From contig NZ_JACJSB010000014.1 in assembly GCF_014697585.1 (NCBI RefSeq), forward strand, positions 1-64,000: a stretch of DNA of 64,000 nucleotides. The letters run 5' to 3'. The position numbers and the translations under genes were made by a program. The DNA comes from Dolichospermum sp. FACHB-1091 (GTDB taxonomy: Bacteria; Cyanobacteriota; Cyanobacteriia; Cyanobacteriales; Nostocaceae). Positions 36,601 through 44,998 of this stretch are shown here, piece after piece (positions within the stretch are counted from its first letter, which is position 1; every line of letters begins with the position of its first letter). Under the pieces are notes generated by a model. That model was given only the letters and a program-made list of their open reading frames with translations. It was not told the origin of the DNA and ran no database searches.

Positions 36601-39043
36601 GACCTGCTAAAACAATTTGGGTGGGAGAATTGAAATTAGCAATACTCACTTTAGGAAATTGCTTCAGTAGCGGTTCAATTTTGCTGATATCTTCCTTCAC
36701 CGCTAACATACTACCAGGGTCATGATCTGGGTCCTTTGGTGCGGCCATGGCTTGTCCTCTAGACTTCACCAAGAACAAATAATCAGCCTCACTCAATACT
36801 CCAGCAGCCCACAAAGCCGTTAATTCACCAAAACTATGGCCTGCGGTGAAATCTGCTTTAAAGCCAGCTTGCTGCAAAATTCCATACAACCCGGCACTGA
36901 ATACACCAATGGCAGGTTGGGCATATTCGGTTCTTTGTAAAGCTGCAATTTGCGCTTTTTTCTCAGTTTCATCAAAGGTAGAATGAGGAAAAACAACTTC
37001 AGAAATCGGTTGCAAATTACTTTGTTTTAACAAATTATCCATCTTGCCATATAACTGCCGCAAGCTGGGGAAATTCATTACCGCTTCTCTTCCCATTTCC
37101 AAATATTGAGAACCTTGTCCAGAGAATAAAGCGACAACTTTTCCAGACAATTCCATACCAGAGGAACGGTAATAAATACCTTGAGGATGTTCCCAAGATG
37201 TTGCGTCAGGCTTATTTTTTAGTAACTCAATACTAATTTGCAGCAACTTACAAGCTTCTTGTAAATTCTCGGCTATAAACCCAATTCTTACCGCTGTTTT
37301 GGGAATAGTTAGCGATTGACACTCTTGCAATAATTGAGAATAATATCTTTCTCCATCATTAGCTTGCAAATTATTAAAAGTTGCCTCTAACTTACTAATT
37401 AATTCAGCTTGACTAGCACCAAATAATAGCATTTCACTAGAGTTATTATGTAAACGATAGGCATTTCGTTGTTCTGGTTCATACTCTTCTAAAACAACAT
37501 GATAATTTGTGCCGCCAAAACCGAAAGAACTCACCCCTGCACGTCTGGGAGTTTCACCTTCTGCCTTAATCCAGGGTCTAGTTTGAGTATTTAGATAAAA
37601 GGAGGAATTTTCAATATCTAATTTCGGATTTGGTTCATTAATATTGATTGTCGCTGGTAATATTTTGTGATGCAATGCTAGGGCAGTTTTAATTAAACTA
37701 GCTGCACCTGCGGCGGCTTTTGTATGTCCAATTTGCGATTTTACACTTCCTAAAGCAATGTGTTGTTTTTGGGTATCATGCTTCCCAAAATAATCTTTTA
37801 AAGAACCAAATTCCGTAGGATCTCCAGCCATTGTTCCCGTACCATGGGCTTCCATTAAACCCACAGTTGCTGGAGAAAAACCAGCATCATCATAAGCCCG
37901 TTCTAAAGCCTTAACTTGTCCTTCTTTTCTAGGGGCATAAATACTCTTATAGCGACCATCGCTAGAAGTACCAATTCCCTTAATTACCGCATAGATTTTA
38001 TCGCCATCTTTTTGGGCATCTTCTAAGCGTTTTAAGAGAATCATGCCAATACCTTCACCTAACATCATTCCGTCAGATTTAGCATCAAATGGTTTAACAT
38101 TATCGCTAGGACTAACAGCCGGAGTTTTGCTAAAAGAAATGTAGGCCATGATGGTATTATCGGTGTCTACTCCACCCGTTAACATCATATCGCTACGATG
38201 TTCAACTAATTCACTAATGGCCATTTTTAATGCCCCGAAAGAACTAGCACAAGCAGCATCAACTACACAATTTGTACCGCCAAAATTAAATCGGTTAGCA
38301 ATTCTTCCAGCCACAACATTTGCTAACATTCCAGGGAAAGCATTTTCATCCCATTTGACATAGGCAGATTTGATTTTATCAACGATTTTCTTAGTATCTT
38401 CGTCAGATAAACCACTGCTTTTGAGAACTTTTTCCCAAATTGGATATTCTAATCTAGCAGCTAAGGGCATTGCTAATTGTTTGCCCATTGCTACACCTAA
38501 AATAACTCCAATATTCTCGCGGTTAAATTCACGAGAATCACCATAACCTGCATCTTCCATTGCTTCTTTTGCAACTACTAAACTTAATAGTTGAGAAACA
38601 TCTGTAACTTCTAAAATGCTGGGGGGAATGCCAAATTCCATGGGGTTAAAATCAACTTCGGGAATGAAACCACCACGTTTACAATAGGTTTTATCTTCTG
38701 GTGTTCTTGGATTAGGATCATAGTAATCTTCCACACTCCAATGACTTGAAGGAACATCAGTGATACAGTCAGCTTTATTAACAATATTTTGCCAGTAATC
38801 TCTTAAATTTCTCGCTTGAGGCATTAAAGAAGCCATACCAATAATAGCTATTGGATTTGCTTGTAGTTTTCTGTTAATTTCTTTATTTGACATGGAATTT
38901 TCTGATAATGTGCCGTTATTCATGTTCATTTTTTTTTCCTTTATAAACCTAAGTAAAGCCTGTTCACAACTATTAATTTCGGCTTCTAATTCCGTCAAGG
39001 AAGTATTTATTGTGTCTATCTTTTTTGGGGGGTAAGACATCAT
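33671..39043 (-). CDS. hglE: Heterocyst glycolipid synthase, KS-AT-ACP-ACP-partial KR
   Basis: 1790 residues from ATG 39043; a GTG at 39082 and ATGs at 38929/38923 are alternatives. Ketosynthase about 60-510 (Cys in CVVDAACASSFGALK; EAHGTGT; SQIGHTKAAAG). Acyltransferase about 635-930 (VALFSGQGSQYL; AGHSFGELTAL). Two tandem helical motifs follow about residue 1115-1220 (IEYTKTFFQLM / IEYTKHFFQLI). Two carrier domains (about 1310 and 1435) each have EADLGIDSIK. The C-terminal 240 residues resemble the non-catalytic half of a ketoreductase. PfaA-like architecture. It starts the HGL aglycone chain and must be activated by a phosphopantetheinyl transferase, which is not in the window. Confidence 0.9.
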   Translation of the reverse strand: MMSYPPKKIDTINTSLTELEAEINSCEQALLRFIKEKKMNMNNGTLSENSMSNKEINRKLQANPIAIIGMASLMPQARNLRDYWQNIVNKADCITDVPSSHWSVEDYYDPNPRTPEDKTYCKRGGFIPEVDFNPMEFGIPPSILEVTDVSQLLSLVVAKEAMEDAGYGDSREFNRENIGVILGVAMGKQLAMPLAARLEYPIWEKVLKSSGLSDEDTKKIVDKIKSAYVKWDENAFPGMLANVVAGRIANRFNFGGTNCVVDAACASSFGALKMAISELVEHRSDMMLTGGVDTDNTIMAYISFSKTPAVSPSDNVKPFDAKSDGMMLGEGIGMILLKRLEDAQKDGDKIYAVIKGIGTSSDGRYKSIYAPRKEGQVKALERAYDDAGFSPATVGLMEAHGTGTMAGDPTEFGSLKDYFGKHDTQKQHIALGSVKSQIGHTKAAAGAASLIKTALALHHKILPATININEPNPKLDIENSSFYLNTQTRPWIKAEGETPRRAGVSSFGFGGTNYHVVLEEYEPEQRNAYRLHNNSSEMLLFGASQAELISKLEATFNNLQANDGERYYSQLLQECQSLTIPKTAVRIGFIAENLQEACKLLQISIELLKNKPDATSWEHPQGIYYRSSGMELSGKVVALFSGQGSQYLEMGREAVMNFPSLRQLYGKMDNLLKQSNLQPISEVVFPHSTFDETEKKAQIAALQRTEYAQPAIGVFSAGLYGILQQAGFKADFTAGHSFGELTALWAAGVLSEADYLFLVKSRGQAMAAPKDPDHDPGSMLAVKEDISKIEPLLKQFPKVSIANFNSPTQIVLAGPKLEIDKIHHACQKLGYGAVLLPVSAAFHTPLIAFAQKSFAIATKSVTFKNPQIPVFSNVTGKHYPQDATAIQKNLESHLASSVLFKQEIENIYGAGGYCFVEFGPKRVLSNLVKEILGDRPHITISLNPSPQKNSDRSLREAVVELRVIGMNLGNLDPYQLPPVLPTIAAKKTLNVKLTGINYISDKTKNAFIESLQNGDKISGVQEVKSPEIPELKSLEIDNSEIIKIPSTNGHNGNGNGHKKQPVMATQLQPQMNTATLIKEPEKRSIAELFAQQSRDKMQTPDQLVNCQQILTSLEQLLSQFQYNQSENLEVHSTYLNHQIEYTKTFFQLMQQQNKLFANVRSSAEAAQIKQVIMESLERSMMQFHSQQGETLRIHEQYLREQIEYTKHFFQLIQEEYSQLISQTQETAAFIPLSTPEEAPVAANVTIIPPQPVPVIESKVEPKVELEIPISTVNKVIEPVINEIIESEPEPIALIPETVPVVNNINLDDLANNLLTITSEKTGYPIEMLELDMDMEADLGIDSIKKVEILGGLQELYPNLPKPNLEELAEKRTIGQVVEYLQKQNPLTTEIPAESIIIPQIPTEIIEELAAEPIIIPQFSIPSSQPDENSNEYADLAQTLLNITSEKTGYPVEMLELDMDMEADLGIDSIKRVEILGAMQEAYPNLPKPNIEELGDLRTIGQIVNYLQSLVGGEKKKPQFDINPVTPLNRCAGVESTITVDLTPPPMVDPNLPRRPVQLRTLPRPDFLEAQLPAGHIGLITDDGSLTTTKLVDALVAQSWKIVVLSFPQSLIPTQLPLPAGVTRITLANMSEQHLQLLLQSVITKHGSIGAFIHLHPQFQPEKPGHISYPEAEKAIIKQVFLMAKHLKVTLNNAASLAGRTSFCTVAHLDGKFGLGHETNFSAIAAGLFGLTKSLRWEWPQVFFRAIDLKPTLDHQESAQYIVAELHDSNRYIGEVGYGNQGRVTLVAKAE

Positions 39044-40658
39044 GGCATAGACTAATCTTGAGTACCGTAAATTGTGCAGCACAATACGCTATTAACAGGT
39101 ATTTATTCTATCTATATTAGTGCATTTATCCCAGGTAAGTTTAAAGGCTTGACTTGAGATTAATACTACAGAATATATACGCCATTTTTTTGCGACTGTT
39201 GGATTTTTGAACCAGTTTTAGAACCTTTTGTTCATGAATAAATACTAGACAATACTGGATTTTTGATATTGAGAAAGTGAAGATAGAAAATCCCCGACTT
39301 CTTTATTTAATCCTGTGAATAAATTATGATTTCTTACCAGAAGTATGAGACCTGAATGCTATGCTGACTCCTTAAATTACAGGTATGAAAACAGAAGGGC
39401 TTCTATTTCTTAATCATTGAATGTTTTACCCAGTTGATAATCACATTCTGTATATTGATAAATGCCTTGACCAGTTTTTAAAGTCCAGGATAACCTATTT
39501 TAGATGATTAGACTCATAAAAGCTGCCAAAATCGTTACAAAAATAATCAGCACTCTGTGGCAAATTCTCTAAATAGTGAAAAAATACTTAAACAGTTTTT
39601 TAAGAATCTAGCAGTTTGTAACTTGGAGAAATACAAAACCCCGATTTATTAAGGAATAGGTTTTGTTTCTTTAGGTAATTCTGCTCTAAAAAACTGAATG
39701 AATTTTAGTATTTATTCTGTTTCTTGACATCAAATCAACAGTTTATTTTTCATCTATAAATGTTGAATTAATAAAAAGACTAACATAGTTTAGAGAAAAT
39801 GAATAGTTCATTTTTGCTAATTTTTGGAGAAAAATATTTATTAATTTACCTCCTTGTACATACAAATTAATTACTTGAGTATAATTGAAAACCGCATTTT
39901 TGATAACAAATTCTTGGTAATTACGGTTTTAACATCAATGTTTTCTTGATAATTCAAGAATTATATCTAAATTGTTTCATAAGTAACTAATCCATAAATA
40001 TACAAGGGAAATATTTGAACATATCCGGGTTTTTTTGAGCAAACTATCATAATTAATCTCTAATTTTTGATGAATTTATAAGATAACTCACCTTTTATAG
40101 ACAATTGGTTATTTATAAACCAAAGATTAATTTTTGTCTTTGATCATGTCAATAATTGATAACAATACCAGATCAATAAGTTCTAACATTAAATAGGAAA
40201 ATTCTGCATATATTTAGTAAAGTTTGCTAAAATAAATACAAATTTTTCTATTAATTTATGATTAATCAAAGATTTTGATGAAAACAAAGAAATTTAGTTG
40301 ACAATATCAAATTTATTTGAGATACTTGCAGGTAAGTTTATTCATTTCTCTAAGTTATGAGCATCATTAATGCTTAGGAATTGAAGATTTTTATTTCTGA
40401 TCAGGACTATCGTATTTTAGGTTACTTAATTAAATGCCCATCCAAGATAAAATTGATAGCATAACGTGGCATTAATCATCAATTATTTGCAGTAAAATCT
40501 ACCTTGATTCTAGGTTAATTTGGGTATTTATAACAGCGAGAAATGCTGACAACAATTCATACATAAATAATTAGACATATCGCCTCTATAAAGGCAACAG
40601 AGGATAAGTCTATAACCATTACGAGTATTTTCTGAAATAACACCATGGGAATAAAAAT
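39044..40658. other. 1.6-kb divergent spacer between hglE and hgdB
   Basis: Very AT-rich, without an open frame of note. It must hold the promoters of both halves of the HGL island. A canonical NtcA-type promoter toward hgdB is at 40412-40453. Near hglE, ATTGTG-CAG-CACAAT (39071-39085) is a palindrome over the possible GTG start. An imperfect inverted repeat AAAACCG/CGGTTTT spans 39888-39930. I saw no second GTAN8TAC box for hglE. Confidence 0.55.
40412..40453 (+). promoter_or_regulatory. NtcA-activated-type promoter upstream of hgdB
   Basis: GTATTTTAGGTTAC (40412-40425) fits GTAN8TAC exactly. Twenty-two bases later comes TAAAAT (40448-40453), fitting the -10 pattern TAN3T. That spacing is the classical NtcA class II arrangement (about 20-24). 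Transcription would start near 40460, leaving a leader of about 200 nt before hgdB. This ties export and glycosylation genes to nitrogen step-down. Confidence 0.75.
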
Positions 40659-41870
40659 ATGGCACTAAATAAACCAAGCCAATTATTCAAATTGACTGCG
40701 CTAAAGTGGAAAATAATTTTGGCAACTTCTCTAACTTTAGCTACGGGGTTAGTATCTTTATATATTTTCTATCAATTGAAGATCAATTCTCAGATTCTAT
40801 CTCCTGCGGTGACAACAACTAGTAAATCTCAACCTACTCCTATTAAAATTGCTGTAACTGCATTAGGAAGGTTACAACCAAAAGATAAAATTACTTATTT
40901 ATCTGCCCCTAATTCTATCAATGGTGTCAGAGTAGAAAAACTGTTGATTAAGGAAGGGGATAATGTAAAAAAAGGACAAGTATTAGCTTATCTAGAAAAC
41001 TATGCTCGTTCCCAAGCAGCCATACAACAAGCATTTGATAAATTGTTAATTGCTAGAGCTAAACTAGCACAGGTAAAAGCTGGAGCAAAAACTGGAGATA
41101 TTAATGCTCAAAAAGCCACAATTACTCGGTTAAATTCCCAATTACAAGGAGATATTGCCGCGCAAGTAGCAACAATTAATCGCATTCGGGCTGAAGTTGA
41201 AAATGCTCAAAAAGAGAGTAATCGCTATCAGCAATTATTTAAAGATGGTGCTATTTCTGCTTCCATTGTTGATAGTAAAAATTTAACCCTAAAAACTACA
41301 CAACAGCAGCTAAAAGAGGCTCAGGCTACTCTTAAAAGAACTGAAAATACACTTGAAGATCAACTCAAAGAAGCAAAATCTAAACTTAATAGCATTAAAG
41401 AAGTTAGGCCTGTAGATGTAGAATTAGCAGAAAGTGAAGTTAAAAGTGCAGAAACAGCAATTAAACAAGCGAAAGCCGATCATGATTTAACTTACATTTC
41501 TTCCACTATAGATGGGACAATTTTACGAATTAATGCTAGAAATGGAGAAATAATTTCTACTGCTGGCTTTACAGAAATTGGTAATACATCACAAATGCAA
41601 GTCTTAGCAGAAGTCTATCAAACGGATATTCAAAATATTCGAGTTGGTCAAAAAGCTAAGATCACTAGCACTACATTTCCTGGTGCATTACAGGGAACTG
41701 TACGAGAAATTGGCTGGCAAGTTAATCAACAAGGTATCTTTAGTATTAATCCCAATTCTGACGCAGACCGGAGAGTAATTGAGGTCAAAATATCTATTGA
41801 TAATCCCGCAGATAGTCAAAAGATATCTCGCTTAACTAACTTACAAGTTGACGTTGCCATCCAAATTTAG
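40659..41870 (+). CDS. hgdB: Membrane fusion protein of HGL export (HgdB, DevB-like)
   Basis: 403 residues. One N-terminal membrane segment (IILATSLTLATGLVSLYIF), a split biotinyl/lipoyl-like domain (VEKLLIKEGDNVKKGQVLAY), a long alpha-helical hairpin (about 110-280) and a beta-barrel with the adaptor fold. It belongs to the HlyD/DevB periplasmic adaptors. In Anabaena, HgdB and HgdC are needed for normal glycolipid layer composition. Order hgdB-hgdC-hgdA divergent from hglE matches that of PCC 7120. ATG start, under the NtcA-type promoter. Confidence 0.87.
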   Translation: MALNKPSQLFKLTALKWKIILATSLTLATGLVSLYIFYQLKINSQILSPAVTTTSKSQPTPIKIAVTALGRLQPKDKITYLSAPNSINGVRVEKLLIKEGDNVKKGQVLAYLENYARSQAAIQQAFDKLLIARAKLAQVKAGAKTGDINAQKATITRLNSQLQGDIAAQVATINRIRAEVENAQKESNRYQQLFKDGAISASIVDSKNLTLKTTQQQLKEAQATLKRTENTLEDQLKEAKSKLNSIKEVRPVDVELAESEVKSAETAIKQAKADHDLTYISSTIDGTILRINARNGEIISTAGFTEIGNTSQMQVLAEVYQTDIQNIRVGQKAKITSTTFPGALQGTVREIGWQVNQQGIFSINPNSDADRRVIEVKISIDNPADSQKISRLTNLQVDVAIQI

Positions 41871-41921
41871 TTATTAATTACTATTTATTTGTTATTTGTT
41901 ATTTTCCGCAAATAACAAATA

Positions 41922-41958
41922 TTAACTAATAACTAACAACTAATAACTAACAACTAAT
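41922..41958. repeat. Tandem heptamer-like repeat before hgdC
   Basis: Repeats of AACTAAT/AACTAAC run up to the hgdC start codon, after a hairpin-like GTTATTTTCCGCAAATAAC. A short tandem repeat, it forms the hgdB-hgdC gap, and no Shine-Dalgarno is visible. Confidence 0.75.
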
Positions 41959-43137
41959 ATGAATATCAAAATTCCTTTAGCGTGGCTACAGCTTGTCCAG
42001 CAGAAACTTCGCTTTGTGATAGCTGTAGCCGGAATTGGCTTTATTGTGCTGCTAATGTTTATCCAGCTAGGTTTTCAAGATGCACTATATTCTAGTGCAA
42101 CAGCATTACATCAACGATTGAACGGTGATTTGTTTTTAGTTAGTTCTCAATATAAATCTTTGACAGCAATTCAAAGTTTTTCTCGCACTCGATTATATCA
42201 AACACTAGGATTTGATGGTGTTGATTCTGTTAGTTCAATTTATTTGCAATTTGCGAAATTAAAAAATCCCATTAGTGGTGAGAAATATTCAATTTATGTC
42301 ATTGGTTTTGATCCTGGAAAATCCGTGCTAGATATTCCAGAAGTTGAGCAAAATTTAGATAAACTCAAAATTCCTGATGTCATGTTATTTGACAAAGATG
42401 CCCGTTCAGAATTTGGACCAATAGCAGAACTATTTAATCAGGGAAATATTCAACAACCAATTGAAATCTTTCCTTTCGATGCAATTAAGGGCTATCGGGT
42501 GCGAGTTGGGGGTTTATTCGGTTTAGGACCGTCCTTTGGTGTTGATGGTAATTTAATTGTTAGTGATTCAACTTTTTTAAGAATTAATCCTAATAGTCGT
42601 CCAGTGGAAAAAATAGATATGGGAGTGATTAAACTCAAGTCCGGTGCTGATATAAAACGAGTTTTAAATAGTTTAAAGAACAAGCTCCCACAGGATGTAA
42701 AAATATTCACTCGTCAAGAATTTATTGATTTTGAGAAACAATATTGGTCTGTAAGAACTCCTATTGGTTTTATTCTGAACTTAATGCTGATTATGGCTTC
42801 TGTTGTTGGTGTAGTAATTGTTTACCAAATTTTGTATAGCAACATTGCCACTCAATTTATTGCCTATGCAACTCTAAAAGCTATTGGTTATGCTAATGGA
42901 TATTTATTAAATGTTGTTTTTCAACAAGCATTAATCTTAGCATTGTTAGGTTATATTCCTGGCTTTATTGTTTCCATTGGTTTATATGATTTTGCCATGA
43001 AAGCAACTAAATTACCTATCATGATGACAAGTAATAATGCCTTACTTGTCTTAGTATCTACAGTCTTAATTTGTATCACATCTGGAGCATTAGCTATTAA
43101 TAAACTCCGTTCTGCTGATCCGGCTGATAGTTTTTAG
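41959..43137 (+). CDS. hgdC: HGL exporter permease (HgdC, DevC-like)
   Basis: 392 residues. DevC/MacB-type permease: one membrane segment at the N-terminus (VIAVAGIGFIVLLMFIQLGF), a large periplasmic domain (about 40-260) and three C-terminal segments (FILNLMLIMASVVGVVIVYQ; LALLGYIPGFIVSIGLY; LLVLVSTVLICITSGALA). The FtsX-type fold is clear. With the membrane fusion protein it would move glycolipids to the envelope, but the ATPase gene that usually follows devC is missing; an epimerase gene follows instead. 88 bp after hgdB. Confidence 0.87.
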   Translation: MNIKIPLAWLQLVQQKLRFVIAVAGIGFIVLLMFIQLGFQDALYSSATALHQRLNGDLFLVSSQYKSLTAIQSFSRTRLYQTLGFDGVDSVSSIYLQFAKLKNPISGEKYSIYVIGFDPGKSVLDIPEVEQNLDKLKIPDVMLFDKDARSEFGPIAELFNQGNIQQPIEIFPFDAIKGYRVRVGGLFGLGPSFGVDGNLIVSDSTFLRINPNSRPVEKIDMGVIKLKSGADIKRVLNSLKNKLPQDVKIFTRQEFIDFEKQYWSVRTPIGFILNLMLIMASVVGVVIVYQILYSNIATQFIAYATLKAIGYANGYLLNVVFQQALILALLGYIPGFIVSIGLYDFAMKATKLPIMMTSNNALLVLVSTVLICITSGALAINKLRSADPADSF

Positions 43138-43345
43138 GGATTTATTGTTCTGTAAATTCAGCAAATTTTACTCAATATTCTCTAAATTAGAACTAACCAA
43201 AGATAGAAGTTTAATGTTATTAGCAACAGTAAAATTTTCTTGTCAGTGCAACAGTTCTTAATTGTGGTTTGCCCCAATTATGAAATAAGATTGTATTGCT
43301 TATTCAACCTTATCACTACTACAAAACACTTATCTATATTTCAAC

Positions 43346-44350
43346 ATGAACTTGCAAAACAAAACTCTCCTGATTACCGGAATTGACGAATTTATTGGTT
43401 TACGTGCAGCCGAATTAGCCATAGGTCAAGGGATGAAAGTTAGAGCTATACAAAGTTCCCAAATTAAAGATAAAACAGCGCAAAATTTAGGTATTGAAGT
43501 TCTAGTTGGTAATATCACTGATCCTGGAATTTGCTCAAAAGCTTGTCAAGGAATAGATATAGTTTTACATACTGCTCAAATTGCCGAAGAAGCTGGAGAC
43601 ATTAAGCATTTTCGAGAAATAAATGTTAATGGTACTATTAATATCGCCAAAGCTGCTAAACAAGCAGGTGTAAAAACATTTGTCCATCTTTCTAGCACTT
43701 TAGTATATGGGTTTGATTACCCTGAGAAAGTTACAGAATTAGGTGTACTTTCCGGTGAAAATAATCCTTATTGTCAGACAAAAATTGAAGCTGAAATCGA
43801 AGTTTTAAAACTGAACAATGCCCCTGAATTTGGAGTAATTGTAATTCGGGCTGGTGATGTCTATGGACCGGGAAGTATTCCTTGGATTGTCCGGCCAATT
43901 CAGATGATGCGACAAAAATTATTTGCCTATGCTAATGATGGTAAAGGTGTGATGAATCATCTATATGTAGATAACTTAATTGATGCTATCTTTTTAGCCA
44001 TAGAAAAATCAGCCTATGGGGAAATTTTTAACATTACTGATGGTCAAGAAACTTCCTGGAAAGATTATTTTATTCATCTCGCTTCACTGGAAGGTTTACC
44101 AGCGCCAATGTCTTTACCTAAAGAGGAAATGAAGTTATTTTTGCGTGTGCGTCTTCAGGGACAAAAACTATTTCGTAAAAAAGCTGATATTCTCCCGGAA
44201 TCAGTTGATTTTATGAGTCGTCCTTATGCCTATTCTATTGCAAAGGCACAAAATATTTTAAATTATCAAGCTAAAGTTGATTTAGCAGAAGGAATGGGTC
44301 GTACTCGTGAATGGTTGCAAAAAACTGACATTCAAAAACTGATGAAATAG
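43346..44350 (+). CDS. hgdA: NAD-dependent epimerase of HGL synthesis (HgdA)
   Basis: 334 residues of the extended short-chain dehydrogenase family. The cofactor loop reads LLITGIDEFIGLRAAELA (glycine pattern slightly altered). Catalytic residues are Ser in VHLSSTLVYG and Tyr-Lys in NPYCQTKIEAE, with the structural block VIRAGDVYGPGS. HgdA of Anabaena acts as a UDP-galactose 4-epimerase supplying the sugar for glycolipids. Third gene of the hgd set, 208 bp after hgdC. ATG start. Confidence 0.83.
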   Translation: MNLQNKTLLITGIDEFIGLRAAELAIGQGMKVRAIQSSQIKDKTAQNLGIEVLVGNITDPGICSKACQGIDIVLHTAQIAEEAGDIKHFREINVNGTINIAKAAKQAGVKTFVHLSSTLVYGFDYPEKVTELGVLSGENNPYCQTKIEAEIEVLKLNNAPEFGVIVIRAGDVYGPGSIPWIVRPIQMMRQKLFAYANDGKGVMNHLYVDNLIDAIFLAIEKSAYGEIFNITDGQETSWKDYFIHLASLEGLPAPMSLPKEEMKLFLRVRLQGQKLFRKKADILPESVDFMSRPYAYSIAKAQNILNYQAKVDLAEGMGRTREWLQKTDIQKLMK

Positions 44351-44397
44351 ATAAAATTCTCCAAGGGTAAATTTTCACAATTAGGAAGTTTTGACTA

Positions 44398-44856
44398 ATG
44401 TTTAAAATTGTAAACCTGTTCATTGCCACTTTGCTAACTATTAGCTTCAACGAAATAGCTCAGGCTGAATCAACAACATCATTAACTGTAGTTGTTAATG
44501 GTATTCGTAATCAAACTGGGGAAATTTGCATGAGAGTTTATAACTCTGAAAAAGGATTTCCAAATAATGCTAAAAGTGAAGTTAAAAGTGGTTGTACTAA
44601 AATTACTGGAAATTCTATTAAACAGGTATTTTCTGGGTTAAAACCTGGTAATTATGCTGTGGCTGTAGTTGATGATCAAAATGGCGATCGCCAACTCAAT
44701 AAAGACTTTTTCGGCATTCCTGAAGAGGGTTTTGGTATTTCTAGAAATCCCATTGTTTCTATCAGCACTGGCACACCTAAGTTCAGAAATGCCAGTTTTA
44801 AAGTTGATCAGAATACTACAATTAATATTTTTTTGAAGTATTCTCTTGATCCTTAA
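44398..44856 (+). CDS. Secreted DUF2141 protein
   Basis: 152 residues. A signal peptide (MFKIVNLFIATLLTISFNEI, cleavage after AQA) is followed by the DUF2141 beta-sandwich: LTVVVNGIRNQTGEICMRVY and KPGNYAVAVVDDQNGDRQLN, then FFGIPEEGFGISRNP. Family function is unknown. Its place 47 bp after hgdA and before two glycosyltransferases suggests a periplasmic helper in laying down the glycolipid layer. That is inference from location. Confidence 0.82.
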   Translation: MFKIVNLFIATLLTISFNEIAQAESTTSLTVVVNGIRNQTGEICMRVYNSEKGFPNNAKSEVKSGCTKITGNSIKQVFSGLKPGNYAVAVVDDQNGDRQLNKDFFGIPEEGFGISRNPIVSISTGTPKFRNASFKVDQNTTINIFLKYSLDP

Positions 44857-44998
44857 TTTGGAATTTAATACGGTTTAGTTAAGTCTAAAATTCTATTCTT
44901 AACTGAACTGTATTGATTGATAATTTCCAATCGGGAGTTAGATATATATTCTAACTTTTTTCCGTGACTTCTAAGTTATATCTGAGACTATAGAGATA

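Noticed and set aside
39619-39633. GTAACTTGGAGAAATAC as an NtcA box
   Set aside because: The spacing between GTA and TAC is 11, not 8, and no suitable -10 follows.
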